DNA of 64,000 nt, from the NCBI GenBank assembly GCA_022041995.1, contig CP074386.1, positions 1 through 64,000 of the forward strand. The letters are read 5' to 3'. The stretch is from Cupriavidus necator (GTDB taxonomy: Bacteria; Pseudomonadota; Gammaproteobacteria; Burkholderiales; Burkholderiaceae). Of the stretch, positions 50,610-62,411 are shown piece by piece. The first letter of the stretch is position 1. Each line of letters starts with the position of its first letter. Below the pieces are notes generated by a model that saw only the letters and a program-made list of their open reading frames with translations, ran no database searches and was not told where the DNA came from. A program made the position numbers and the translations under genes.

Positions 50610-53600
50610 CCAGTTGCTGCGAACAGCATGGCCAGGATCGGGGGCCGGGTGTGTCACGGCAGGCGCGCTCCGCGTGGCACCGTGCGGCCCGTAGGGTTGC
50701 CCGGTGTCCAGGTCGGAGCTGCGTGCTTGATCCGCGGCTGCGCCGCGATACGGCTGGTTCATCGGGCCGCCAGGCCTCTCGTCGGCAATGGATGGTTCCG
50801 CATAGAGATCGAAGGACAGGATCATCTCGATGCCCTGCGGGGGCGCCACGCGGGCTGCCGCGTCGCGCAGGTCCTGCTCCAGCGTCCCGCGCGGCACCGC
50901 ATCAGGCGACAGTTGGCGCAGCCTTTCGTAGGTCCGGTGACCCTTCTCCTTGGCCTTCAGGCTATCACGGGTGTGGAACTGGATTTCCCAGTCGGCGTCT
51001 TCGCCCTCAACGCGGGTGCGCACGTTCACATTCAGGCCAGCATAGCCGGTGCCCTCCCGGGTAAAGCTGTTGTTCACGCGCATGACCGTCATGCCGGCCC
51101 TTTGCAGACTGGTCAGGATCCTCCGGGCGTCCATGGCAAATCTCTCTGCACCGAGGATCACCTCATAGCGCAGACCATCGCGTACCCGCCTGGCGGCCTC
51201 CTGCGGTGTTTGCAGGCCCTGCTCGCGCTGTATCCGGGCAAGCTTCTCTTCAATGCTTTTCTTCTTCTTAAAGATAAACCTGCGCCAGCCGCCACCGTCC
51301 ATGTCCGCGCGCAACTTCGCGCCGTGGTGCTCCAGCGCCTGCTGCAGCACAGGCCAGACCGCACCCTCGAGACGTTCAGCCTGGCTTCTGATCTGCTGGG
51401 CCAGTTGCGCAAGGGGGGCAGGCACGCGCGGCGTGGCTGACGCCTGGGGCCGCGGCTGCACCTTCAATACCGTTTCCGGCTCCCAGTCCACGATATCTTC
51501 CACCCCCGCAGGAACGGGTAATGCACGGAAGGCCTCGCGCGCTGGCCCGAGCAACTTCCAGATCTCGTCGCCGGAGGCGCCATCGAATCCACGTCGTTGC
51601 GCCTGCTTGTACAGGTCGTGGTACTTCTCCTTGCATCTGAACGTTTGCTCTGTATGAAACTGGATTTCCCATGCGATGCCGTTTGGCTCCTTCAGCGTGA
51701 CGCTCACCGCCTGGAAAGGGCTGCGGCCCCGCAGGAAGTGATTCGTGCGCCGGATCAGAGTATGCGCCTTCGCGAGCTGCGCCATGATCTGGCGATAGTC
51801 CCCCATAAACGTATCCGCGGGCAGCACCACACTGTAGCGCAGCGCATCGTTGACCAGCGCGCTGGCCTGGGCCAGGGTCCGGGGCGGCACTCCACCAATC
51901 AGCCGGGCCAGCTTGTCCTGCAGCGAGCGCGGCGACTTCAGCCTGTTCTTCTGTTCGCCCGCCAGACCCGCCCGCGCGTGTCCGGGCTCACTGCACCCGT
52001 TCACGATGTCCTGCAGCCTCATCGTGATCCCCGGCTCGGCCAAACGGGCCCGTTCATTGAGCGCCAGCGCCTCTTGCTCAAGCGCCTCCCGGGAAACCTC
52101 CTGCGCCCGTTCGGCCGGCGTAGCCGGTACGCTGAGCAGCTCCGCCTGCTGCAGCGCCCGGACGGCGTCCTGCATGACACCCGCTGCCATCGTTGGCATC
52201 TGCCGCAGCGCAGCGTCTGCCCACTGTGGATCGAAGCGCCCGTGCCGTATTTCCGCCAACGTCGGCTTGCTGTACGGTACCCGACGCAGACGGTCGGGAT
52301 ACCGGCGTTCAGCCATTTCGCAACTCTCGATCACGCTTGTAAAGAGATCGGTGCCCGTGTCCGACTTCAGCGCGTCGGTGCCCACCTTTATGGCTATCGT
52401 AAACAGGTTGCGCATGGACAGCTCCGGCTCGCCCGGCACCAGCCCCGGCTGCCCCTCGGGGAACGCCGTACGCGACAGACGGCACACCGGGTAGTTGTCC
52501 AGCACCGCGTGCACACGCCCGGCCGTGTCGTCTGCCTGCTCATAGGCGCTCGCAAGTGCGGGGAACCCCTGCGCCAGCGCGGACGGAAGCTGCGGTGCCT
52601 GGACGCTGTCCCTGCCCAGCTGCATACACAGCTCATACAGCAGTTTCGCCGCCTCGCACGCTTGCGGCTCATGGGCTCGGTCAATCGCCTCATGCGCCTG
52701 CACCTGCAACTGCTGCAGCGCTGGTGCATCCTTGTCCCCCTGCAGCCGCCTGCGCAGTCCGTTGCGCAAATCACGCGCCACGCCGTCGTAGGTGCCGAAC
52801 ATCATGTTTCGCGCCATGGCCTCGCGCAGCTCATCGGGCTGCGCGAGAAAGCGCATGGCGAGCGTGGCGGCTTTACCCAGCAACGCGCCCCCCCGCTGCT
52901 CGGCCATAATTTCGCGCGCCCGTCCCGCCTGGTAGCGGCCCCGTTCATCGATGGCCGGATGCGCAGTCTTGGGCGGCTTGAACGAGCGCTCCTCGCCCCG
53001 TCGCGCCTGGCGCGACTGCATGACGCGACCGATGTGGCCCACGAGAGCCGGATAGCCCGCATAGACGAACGCATCGTCCCCGTCCGTGTCCATGCTCCGC
53101 TTGCGCAGCTCCGCAATCGGGATTGCCCCAAGCCGCCCAGGCAGCAGCACGTCCTTGACTCGCAGGCTGCCCGTGCTGAACATCTGCTGCGGCAGCGTGT
53201 CGCGCTCGCGCCGGCTCTTCCAGCGCGACAGCGTCTTCAGGTCCTCCCGCGAACAGGCCAGATGCAGCCCCTGGTGGTCCGGATCCGGCGACCAGTAGCC
53301 CGGCGGCGGGATGATCAGCATGCCCTTGCTGTGCAACATGTCGGCGCCCGTGCCCGAATCCTCATCGAATCCCGTATAGCTGTACTGGATGGCGAAGCAC
53401 TGGTCCAGAAACTGGGCCGTCACGTCCTCCTGATCGGGCGTAACGACCTGCGCGGCCGCAATGGGCAACAGGTTCTCCTTATCGTACGGCGGTTTGCCCA
53501 CCAGCACATCGCCCTGCAACTGCGCAAAGCCCGGCAGCGGAATCGTCGGCAGATACAGCCTGTCGTCAGCCGAGGGGACCGCGCGGATGCGCCGCCCCTG

Positions 53601-55369
53601 GTAGCCGCCGCTGACGGCCAGTTGGTACAGCGTCAGGCAGTCCACCGCCTGCGATGCGTGCCGGTCCACCCCGTTCAGCCTGCGCTGCATCACCTCGCGC
53701 GCTTCGTCAAGCGCCGCCTCATCCCGCGGGAAATGCATCAGGGCCTGCGGTGGCAGCGTGTTAAATCCCGGCTGCTGCCCATCCACCAGCTTTTGCTGTG
53801 CCTCGTCGCCCCGTGCCTCCCTGACTGCCTCCCATGCCTCGATATGTTCGCGCACCACCGGAATGCGCATCGCCACGTCCCATCTCAGAAACCCGCAGCC
53901 GTCATTTGGACAGAGCGCGATGCGCTCGTGGTGTGGCCCTTGAAGCCTGAAGGGGTGCTGCGGCCCGGGCACGTCCTCAAACCAGCCCAGCCGCAACGTG
54001 CCCTCCACCACATGGTCAGGTGGCACCATCTCCATGAGCGCGCGTTGCATGCGCGACCAGTCCTCGCGCTGCGGCGCCAGCTTCTGCGCCAGTTCCATGA
54101 AGGCGCTGCCTGGGGCACTGTCGGCATACCGCACTGCCGGCAGCACCGAAGCAGACGCGCTGCGGCCGGCGGCGATGTCCCGGGCTGACTTCCGCCGCCC
54201 CCGTGTCAGGCGGCTGCCGCCAAACATGTCGAAGCGCCAAGGCTCGTCTTTGTACTGGAACGTGCGCGCGAGCATGAAGGCGCTTAACTCCCCAGGCAGC
54301 CGCACCTCGACCAGCGGCTGACCGGTCAGGCGTGAATAAAACGAATACGCAGGCTCCGCCCCGTCGGACGACGCGGCGGGCTCCAGCTCCCGTCCCCGCA
54401 AGTCGACCGTGACATGCGTGGTGTCGCCCCCACTCGGTTCGGGTGGTACGACGTTTCCCACCGCTGTGCGCAGGCTCTCGTGGCGCGCTGCCAGATCGAA
54501 CCGGCGAGGAGGGTAACGCGTCGTGAGGGCCTCCAGATGCGCCGCGCTGGCCAGCCGCAGATCCAGCGCGTCCAGGATCGCATCATCCGCCTCGATCTGC
54601 GCAATCAAGTTCCAGCTCTTTTCCTGCAGATCCGTCTCGATGAGCGGGCGCGTCCTGTCCAGCGTCTGTCGCACCCACTGCTTCAGAGTCTCCTGGTGCG
54701 CCTTCACCGACTCACGCCCGCCGCTGATGTAGCGCGGCTTCCACTGGTGGGCCACCACGCTGTATGCCTTGAGCACCTGATACAGTGACAGGGCCGGACA
54801 GCGCGTACCGCATGCTTCGTCACCCTCCTTCAGGCGCAGCCCGGCACGAGCGCCTGCCCCGCCCGGGCTTGGCGCAGATACGCGTCGATCTTGTGTTCTA
54901 CGACTGGCTTCAGCGCGTCGAACGTCTGCAGGGCGCGCACCCGGTGGCGCTGCAACTGCGGGCTGCGCGCCAGCGGCAGCAGCCCCATGCACAGGGTGCC
55001 TACACTTTCCAGCGGTTCTTCGCGCAGCCGTCCTTCTTGACACAGCGTCATGACACGCTCCAGCGCCGGCGTTGCGAGCAGCCGCAGCGCGTCGTGCATC
55101 CGCAGCTGGGCGAAAGCCTTGAGCAGCATACCCACGTGGCGGCCCTCGGCGCTGTCGAAGCGTTCCGGGTACAGCTCCAGGTGCACCGCTACCCCCATCA
55201 GTACATCGCGTGCGAGAACGGCGTTCCCGTCTTCGTCCCGGCCGAGCCGCGCCAGCGCGTTGGCAATCTGGCCGGTCTGTCTGAATTCAAACGCGCTCCA
55301 CTCGAGCGGAGCCCAGCCCAGGCGTGCCGCCAGACACCACGCCGCTTCATGCAGGCCGCTTTCTTGCGG

Positions 55370-57475
55370 CCATCGGGACAGTGCGTGGAGGGTGCTGGCC
55401 ACCTCCTGCGCGTCCATCGACTGGCGCAGCCGCGCATCGCCCTCAGCCTCCGAGGTCAGGCGATCGGCCAGCACCAGCGCCGCGGCGCTTGCCTCGTCCG
55501 CGTCCGGCCACTTCGAGAGCGCATTGAGCGCGTTGGCTACGGCCTGCGCGTCCATCGACTGGCACAGCTGGGGTTCCGAGCTAACGCGCTCGGCCAGCCG
55601 CAGCGCGGCGTCTCGGGCCTTGTCTTCCTCCGGCCACTTCGAAAACGCGTTCAGGACGTTGGCCACGGCCTGCGCCTCCATCGACTGGCGCAGCCGCGCA
55701 TTGCCCTCAGCCTCCGAGGTCAGACGATCGGCAAGCGCCAGCGCCGCGGCGCTTGCCTCGTCCGCGTCCGGCCACTTCGAGAGCGCGTTCAGGGCGTTGG
55801 CCACTGCCTGCGCCTCCATCGACTGGCACAGCTGGGGTTCCGAGCTAACGCGCTCGGCCAGCCGCAGCGCGGCGTCGCGGGCCTTGGCCTGGTCCGGCCA
55901 CTTCGAAAGCGCATTGAGCGCGGTGGCCACGGCCCGCGCCTCCATCGACTGGCGCAGCCGCGCATTGCCCTCAGCCTCCGAGGTCAGACGATCGGCAAGC
56001 GCCAGCGCCGCGGCGCTTGCCTCGTCCGCGTCCGGCCACTTCGAGAGCGCATTGAGCGCGGTGGTCACCTCCCACGCCTCCATCGACTGGCACAGCTGGG
56101 GTTCCGAGCTAACGCGCTCGGCCAGCCGCAGCGCGGCGTCTCGGGCCTTGTCTTCGCCCGGCCACTTCGAGAGCGCATTGAGCGCGGTGGCCACGGCCCG
56201 CGCGTCCATCGACTGGCACAGCTGGGGTTCCGAGCTAACGCGCTCGGCCAGCCGCAGCGCCGCCTTACGAGCCTCTTCCTTGTCCGGCCACTTCGAGAGC
56301 GCGTTCAGGGCATTGGACACATGTTTCGCCTCCATCGACTGGCACAGCTGGGGTTCCGAGCTAACGCGCCCGGCCAGCCGCAGCGCGGCGTCGCGGGCCT
56401 CGTCTTCGCCCGGCCACTTCGAGAGCGCATTGAGCGCGGTGGCCACCTCCCGCGCCTCCATCGACTGGCACAGCTGGGGTTCCGAGCTAACGCGCCCGGC
56501 CAGCCGCAGCGCGGCGTCGCGGGCCTCGTCTTCGCCCGGCCACTTCGAGAGCGCATTGAGCGCGGTGGCCACCTCCCGCGCCTCCATCGACTGGCACAGC
56601 TGGGGTTCCGAGCTAACGCGCTCGGCCAGCCGCAGCGCGGCGTCGCGGGCCTTGGCCTGGTCCGGCCACTTCGAGAGCGCATTGAGCGCATTGAGCGCGT
56701 TGGCCACGTTCTGCCCGTCCATCGACTGGCACAGCTGGGGTTCCGAGCTAACGCGCTCGGCCAGCCGCAGCGCCGCCTCACGAGCCTCTTCCTTGTCCGG
56801 CCACTTCGAAAGCGCATTGAGCGCGTTGGTCACCTCCCGCGCATCCATCGACTCGCGCAGCCGCGCATCGCCCTCAGCCTCCGAGGTCAGACGATCGGCC
56901 AGCGCCAGCGCCGCGTCGCGGGCCTCGTCCGCGCCCGGCCACTTCGAAAGCGCGTTCAGGGCATTGGCCACGGCCAGCGCATCCATCGACTGGCACAGCT
57001 GGGGTTCCGAGCTAACGCGCTCGGCCAGCCGCAGCGCGGCGTCGCGGGCCTTGGCCTGGTCCGGCCACTTCGAGAGCGCATTGAGCGCGTTGGCCACGTT
57101 CTGCCATCCATCGACTGGCACAGCTGGGGTTCCGATGTGAGGCGCCGGGCCAGGCACCGTACCGCCTCGCTGGCCCGATGCGACGCCGGCCACTTTGAGA
57201 ATGCATTGAGCGCGTTGGCAACATGCTGCCCGTCCATCCGCTGGCGCAGCTTTGCGTCCGATGTCACGCGTTCGGCCAGCCGCAGCGCCGCCTGACGCGC
57301 ATCGGCTTCGTCAGGCCACTTCGAGAGAGCGTTGACCGTGATGGCCACCCCCAGCGCATTCATCGACTCGCGCAGCGGCGCGTCTGCCGCAACGAGCCTG
57401 GCCAGCTCCAGTGCGTTCTCCCTGACCCTGCCATCGTCCGACCACTTGCTCAGGGCATTGAGCAGATTTGACATA
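55370..57475 (-). repeat. SKWP repeat array of copy D, 17 units
   Basis: It has one SKWS, 15 SKWP and one SRWP unit. Linker order differs from both B and C (for example GEDE-GEDE tandem copies with the variant ALRLAGRV, and EEDK), which indicates independent unit gain and loss after duplication. Confidence 0.9.
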
Positions 57476-58876
57476 TCCTGTGCGTTCAGCGTCGGGATCA
57501 GACCATGCGATCGAAGATGCCTGACAAGACCGGACACCGCATCGCAGCACGCCGGGCGCTCCGGCGCCTTGGACAGCGCATTGCACAGCATGGCGGCTTG
57601 CCGTCCGTTCAGCCTGTGCAGCGCGCCCGGCCTCAGCAGTTCGGTCGCGATGCTTCGCAGCGCTAGCCGGCAGATCTCGCTGTCGGCATGCTTGCTAAGC
57701 TTGTTGGCGAAATGCACGTAGCTTGCAGCCGGCGCGCCCCGGCACCAGTCGGTGTCCACAAGATAGTGCGCCGCCAGTTCAACCGCCTCGCGAACGTCGT
57801 TGGCCCGCGCAGGCGGTATGTTCCTGACCTTGTTCCTGACCTGCAGTTTCTGCAAATACAAGTCCAGGAAGTGCAGGTTGTCGCCGGCATAGTCTGGGCG
57901 TAGAAAGACCAGTGCCTGCCCGTAGCCGTTGCGCTGTGCCAGCATGTTCTCCCTTGCCATCCGGATGGCAAGTTCAGGGAAATCGGCATCCTTCGCGTTG
58001 CCGGAAAGCACTTGCTGCTGCGCATACCGTTGGTTCCTGAGCTGCCGGCCGAACTCGTGTTCAGGATACGTCAGGACTCTCCCCAGATTCCGGCTGCGGC
58101 GCTGTGGTTCGCTCGGCTCGATGCGCATCCTCGAGTGGTGCCTTTCATCCAGCGCTTCAATCGCATCGCGGGCCGGTCGCTTGCGCGATGGCGCCGCCGC
58201 GGCGATCTGATACCTCTCCATCCCGCTTGCAGCAAGGGTTGACCGCAGCTGCTGGTCCGGCAGGTTGCGCGTGCTGGGCGGCCACGACGACTGGGCCCTG
58301 CGGGGTGCATCGTCCGCTGCTCGGTCTGACACAGGCCTCCCGCTACTCGGCAAAGCGCGCAACGGATGTCCGGCAGTATCCTCGTCCCCCTGTGGCCGTG
58401 AAGCGAATGCCCTTTGCCGTTGAGGTCCGGAATAAGGCGGCATCCTGCGCTGCTGGCGACGCGCTGCCAGGTCTTCCCGCCGCGGCAACGTGTCAAGGAC
58501 CGTGTCTGTCCTCCGGGACGCAGGTTCGGGCCGCGAAGTCGGGGACTGTCCGGGTGCAGCCTCGTCAATCTTCTGATCGCCACCAGCGTCCGGACTCGCC
58601 GGGCTGCCAATTCTCATAGCTATGCCCCTTCTCCAGTAGTTACCTGGCAGGCTGTTAAAATAGCTCCGGCCGTTGTCATCGGATCGGGCGGGTAGACCGT
58701 TGAAACAAGCGGCTATGTCGGGATAGTGGAATCAGGACGAGTAAGCTCCTGCTCAACAGCCATTACGGGGGGACAATCCGGACTCTTGAGGAAACAAGAC
58801 GAGCGCATCTCATGCTGGCGGTGTCGATCAAGAGCGGAGATGGACAAGCACAGCTGGGATATCGCATTGGAGTGTT

Positions 58877-58930
58877 TGGCATCTTGCCAGCGTCATACTG
58901 AGGGCGTCGCGACGACGCTGCAAGATGCCA
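58877..58930. other. Conserved 54-nt hairpin upstream of SKWP copy D
   Basis: It has the same arms and length as at 13662-13715. Copies C and D share about 90 additional bases between this hairpin and the SKWP gene that are deleted next to copy B (around 13660). Confidence 0.75.
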
Positions 58931-59632
58931 TCGGTGGACGTCGTTTTGGCACGCAGGCAAGAAGGTGTCCTGATTCTCGATAACCTGAGGGTGAATCACA
59001 GCAAGCCGTCACCTCGCGTGCACCGGCTCGCACCGAACTGCAACTTCAAGGCTTTGTCGTGGGTCTGCACAGTGTTCAGAGACAGCCGAGCGTATTCGAT
59101 GTTACTTTCAGCATCATTCGGTGAAAAATTCGACCGCTTTACCAGTGCCTCGACGGCGCTGTACAGGCACTTCTCTTGTCGTGTTATGTTGCAACAACTC
59201 AGCAAGGCGTGCGCTTGCTCTGCCGTGCCCGGGGTCTGGCAGGGTCGCCAGTATAGGGGTCTTCCTCCAAATGAAAGTTGTTCCCAACGCCGATCGTTCG
59301 CACCACCGCCGGCTGGTCAGCGTCGGCAAACATGGCAAACTCCTTCGCCATCTCTCGATCAGATGACAAGTAGTGGTGTTCGCCCGAAGCAGTCACACCA
59401 GAGCTACTGAAATTCATCAGGAAATTTGCGCTTCCGCCATCTGTGGCTCCACTCCCTTTACGCTCGTTCACGAAGCCATTTCTGCGAAGAGATGACACGT
59501 GTTCGCGCTTGGTTTCATGCCAAAGAACGCTCTCCTGATAGACCCGTTTGGCAAATGGCACCAGACCATTCAAGGTCTCATTTGAATATGGTGATCGCGA
59601 AGATCCAGGCTTAGCTCTTTTCGCCTCAACGT

Positions 59633-60762
59633 GGCGTTGTTGCATAAATCGAGATTGAAAACAGGGGCTCCTCGGTGACGCTGAACTCAGGCGATACGGA
59701 CGGATTGCGGGCGAGCGAGCGCGACCATGCGGTTGAGCACGCCCGCACGGATAGCCACTTCGGTGGCCTGCGACCCGATTTCGCGTGCCCACAGACTGTG
59801 TCCCGTCAGCGTCTTGAGGCGGTACATCAGGGTCTCGGCCAGCGAGCGCCGGTGATAGCCGCTGGCGGCTTTCCAATCGCGTCGACTGCTCTTCTCGATG
59901 ACATCGATGGCCTCGTTACGCCAGGCTGCGCCCGGCGTACTTTCGGACCAAGGCTTCGCTCCATCGCGTGGTGGAATCGAGGGCTGTGCACCTCGCGCAG
60001 CAATCTCCGCGTGGCACGGCTTGCTGTCGTAAGCGCCATCACCTCCGATGGTATCGATCGGTGTATCAACCGGGATCTGATCGAGCAGGTCGGCCAACAC
60101 TTCGCCATCGCCAACGTCCTGGTGGGTCATCAGTGCAGCACAGATTTGGCCGGTGTTCGCGTCCATGGCGAGATGGACCTTGCGCCAAGTCCGGCGCTTG
60201 GACCAACCGTGCTTGCGAACCTTCCACTCGCCTTCGCCGTAAAGCTTCAGCCCAGTGCTGTCGATCACCAGATGCAGCGGCTCGCCGCTACGCGAGGCGG
60301 GCAGCACGACGTTCAGATTCTGCGCGCGGCGGCTCAATGTCGTGTAGTTCGGCACTGGCAACGTTGGGAAAGCCAGGGTGCGCAAGCTCTGCGCGAAGCC
60401 TTGCAGCGCGCGCAGCGGCAGGTGGAACACCTGCTTGAGACTGAGCAGACCCTGGATCAGCGCATCCGTATAGACGAGCGGGTGGCCACGCTTGGGCGAC
60501 TGGGCTTTAGCCGGTGGCACGAGCAAGCTCTCTTCGACCCACATCGTCACGTCTCCTCGGGCTATCAGCCCCTTGTTGTACTGCGCCCAGTTCTTGACGC
60601 GGTAGACCCCCTTGGGCTCGGCTTGCTGTCGGTTGTCCTTGCGCATCGTCCCGGAAAAAGTCCAAGACACTACGCCGCTTCGTCAGAAGTTAACAGAGCC
60701 AGCGCTCCAGTCGTTGTGCGTAAACGTCAGCCCATCCGACCCCGGATTTATGCAACAACGCC
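59633..60762 (-). mobile_element. IS5-family element, complete
   Basis: This 1130-bp element is bounded by perfect 18-bp inverted repeats GGCGTTGTTGCATAAATC (59633-59650 and 60745-60762) and flanked by a 9-bp direct repeat CCTCAACGT (59624-59632 and 60763-60771). Comparison with the uninterrupted copy near 14410 confirms the insertion and the duplication. Confidence 0.95.
59687..60646 (-). CDS. IS5-family transposase
   Basis: The 319-residue protein from ATG 60646 (MRKDNRQQAEPKGVYRVKNW; an upstream ATG at 60670 is also in frame) has a DDE core. The first Asp is in LHLVIDSTGLKLYGEGEW, the second in TIGGDGAYDSKPCH, and Glu in HRRSLAETLMYRLKTLTG. The KHGWSKRRTWRKVHLAMD block is typical of the IS5 group. 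It appears intact and potentially active. Confidence 0.94.
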   Translation of the reverse strand: MRKDNRQQAEPKGVYRVKNWAQYNKGLIARGDVTMWVEESLLVPPAKAQSPKRGHPLVYTDALIQGLLSLKQVFHLPLRALQGFAQSLRTLAFPTLPVPNYTTLSRRAQNLNVVLPASRSGEPLHLVIDSTGLKLYGEGEWKVRKHGWSKRRTWRKVHLAMDANTGQICAALMTHQDVGDGEVLADLLDQIPVDTPIDTIGGDGAYDSKPCHAEIAARGAQPSIPPRDGAKPWSESTPGAAWRNEAIDVIEKSSRRDWKAASGYHRRSLAETLMYRLKTLTGHSLWAREIGSQATEVAIRAGVLNRMVALARPQSVRIA

Positions 60763-60914
60763 CCTCAACGTCCGACTCATACCCATCGGAACCATAGTCG
60801 CTTGAAGCTCGCGCTCCACCACGCTTAGAAATGCAGCCGCCCATGACAATTGAATACCGGTAGTGAATTTCCTCGACTGTACGGACCTACAGCGTCAACG
60901 TCGCTCGATCACCG

Positions 60915-60938
60915 CGAAAAAATGTGCGCTGGCGCGAA
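60915..60938 (-). promoter_or_regulatory. hrpII box (TTCG-N16-TTCG) upstream of the effector unit of copy D
   Basis: The CGAA words at 60915-60918 and 60935-60938 on the plus strand are the complement of the box, with exactly 16 bases between. They lie 70 bases from the MGGCISK start at 60844. Two spacer bases differ from the B copy while both TTCG words are kept. Confidence 0.82.
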
Positions 60939-60978
60939 ACGGATCAATGCCGTTTCATGCGGGAATGCGACGGTTCGA

Positions 60979-62411
60979 GAGCTAAAGTCGAAAGTGGTGT
61001 ACGGGCGGGGAATTTGAGGCGCGGAGTAGAGGGCGGTGGAGCTTTCCGCTGAGAATCTGATTGTCGAGATCGGAAACCAGCACACAAGAAAACTCCACCA
61101 TGAGCAAGGATAAATGTAAGGAAGCAGTCGGTCTATCGGAAATCGGGCTTGGGCTCGAGGAGCTGATCAGGCGCGGGGCCCGGCGGGTCATCCAGGAGGC
61201 GATTGAAGTGGAGCTGGCAGAGCTGCTTGAGCAGTTCAGTAACGTCAAGACCTTGAGCGGCCAGCGCGCCGTGGTTCGCAATGGCTACCTCCCGGAGCGA
61301 GAGGTGCTGACGGGTGCCGGACCGATTGCCGTGAAGGTGCCCAAGGTGCGCGACCGGTCCGGGTCTGGCGTGAAGTTCAACTCGGCGATCGTGCCGCCAT
61401 ATGTGAGGAAGTCACCACGGGTGAGTGCGGCGCTGCCCTGGCTGTATCTGAAGGGAATCTCGACAGGCGACATGAGCGAGGCGCTGTCGGTGCTGCTGGG
61501 CGAAGATGCCAAAGGGCTATCGGCCAACGTGGTGAGCCGATTGAAGGCGCAGTGGGCAGACGAGCATGCACGCTGGAATCAGCGTGATCTGTCGGCGGCG
61601 CGCTATGTGTATTGGTGGGTGGACGGCATCCACACGGGTCTGCGCAGCGAGGGCTCGGACGGGCAATGCCTGCTGGTGATCATCGGCGTCACGCCCGACG
61701 GCAGGAAGGAGCGCGTGGCGATCGGTGACGGCTATCGGGAATCGAAGGCATCGTGGGCGGAAGTACTGTTGGATCTGAAATCCCGCGGCCTGCAGGCTGG
61801 CCCGCTGGCGGCGGTCGGCGATGGCGCCATGGGATTCTGGGCTGCCCTGGAGGAGGTGTTCCCAGCCACGCGCGCCCAGCGTTGCTGGTTCCACAAGATG
61901 GGCAATGTCCTGAACGCCTTGCCAAAATCCCAGCACGGCCGCGCCAAGGCAGATCTGCAGGCGATTTGGATGGCGGCCACCCGCGCAGATGCCTTTGCTG
62001 CCTTCGATCGCTTTGTGACGATCTACGGTGCCAAGTACCCCAAGGCCGCCGGCGTGCTCACCAAAGATCGAGACACCCTGTTGACGTTCTACGACTTCCC
62101 GGCCGAGCACTGGCAGCACATTCGCACGACGAACGCGATTGAGTCGACCTTCGCGACTGTGCGTCACCGCACGACGCGCACGCGAAATTGTGTGTCACGA
62201 GCGACCTTCCTTGGCTTGGCCTTCAAGCTGATCGAGGAAGCCGAGAAAACCTGGCGCCGCATCAACGGTGCCGAACATATCGAACAGCTCCTGAAGGGCA
62301 TCCCCTTCAAGGACGGTGCGCCGGCGCAAGACAATCCGCCGGATCAGCAGAAACTCGTCGCCTGACGACCGGCCACGATCAACCTTCGTACACCAGATTT
62401 GACTTTATCTC
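60979..62411 (+). mobile_element. IS256-family element, complete
   Basis: This 1433-bp element has ends GAGCTAAAGTCGAAAGTGGT on the left and GAGATAAAGTCAAATCTGGT on the right (other strand). On the left it interrupts the effector upstream region at CGGTTCG, the same site as the truncated copy at 37891. On the right it abuts an IS3 fragment. The two sides do not form a target duplication, so one flank has been exchanged. Confidence 0.92.
61100..62365 (+). CDS. IS256-family (mutator-type) transposase
   Basis: The 421-residue protein from ATG 61100 (MSKDKCKEAVGLSEIGLGLE) carries catalytic blocks YWWVDGIHTGLRSE, PLAAVGDGAMGFWAALEEVF (Asp, with the CWFHKMGNVLNALP block after it) and RTTNAIESTFATVRHRTTRT (Glu). 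It ends DGAPAQDNPPDQQKLVA. It appears intact and could supply transposition of the truncated copy. Confidence 0.94.
   Translation: MSKDKCKEAVGLSEIGLGLEELIRRGARRVIQEAIEVELAELLEQFSNVKTLSGQRAVVRNGYLPEREVLTGAGPIAVKVPKVRDRSGSGVKFNSAIVPPYVRKSPRVSAALPWLYLKGISTGDMSEALSVLLGEDAKGLSANVVSRLKAQWADEHARWNQRDLSAARYVYWWVDGIHTGLRSEGSDGQCLLVIIGVTPDGRKERVAIGDGYRESKASWAEVLLDLKSRGLQAGPLAAVGDGAMGFWAALEEVFPATRAQRCWFHKMGNVLNALPKSQHGRAKADLQAIWMAATRADAFAAFDRFVTIYGAKYPKAAGVLTKDRDTLLTFYDFPAEHWQHIRTTNAIESTFATVRHRTTRTRNCVSRATFLGLAFKLIEEAEKTWRRINGAEHIEQLLKGIPFKDGAPAQDNPPDQQKLVA

Larger units (their letters stand above)
50093..58617 (-). pseudogene. SKWP-repeat type III effector, copy D, three frameshifts
   Basis: This copy has the same architecture as C, with 17 repeat units. 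Three indels break it: one base lost near 57104 inside repeat 4 (MDGQNV context), G3 instead of G4 at 54865-54867 (after YLRQA), and a pure G13 run at 50597-50609 where other copies have G5-A-G5/6. Undoing them gives 2841 codons plus stop exactly. The G7 at the second tract (50557-50563) is in the form that keeps the terminal Cys/His domain readable. Start, ribosome-binding site and N-terminus are the same as in B and C. A 9-base micro-duplication (NALNALNALSKWP) lies near 56690. The C-terminal TAG uses the outer base of IS630. Confidence 0.88.
58996..60844 (-). pseudogene. Small lipidated-type effector gene, copy at D, interrupted by IS5
   Basis: The start MGGCISK is at 60844. After 27 codons an IS5-family element (59633-60762) is inserted with a 9-bp duplication CCTCAACGT, and the remainder continues at 59632 (VEAKRAKPGSSRSPYSNET). 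Relative to the copy at 13984-14490, the residue after the putative catalytic His is changed (LWHET instead of LWHGT). The downstream short frame (59205-58996) is conserved. Confidence 0.88.

Noticed and set aside
59199..59876. A 225-codon protein with a new N-terminus for the small effector
   Set aside because: The first part is antisense IS5 transposase joined by chance to the interrupted effector gene.
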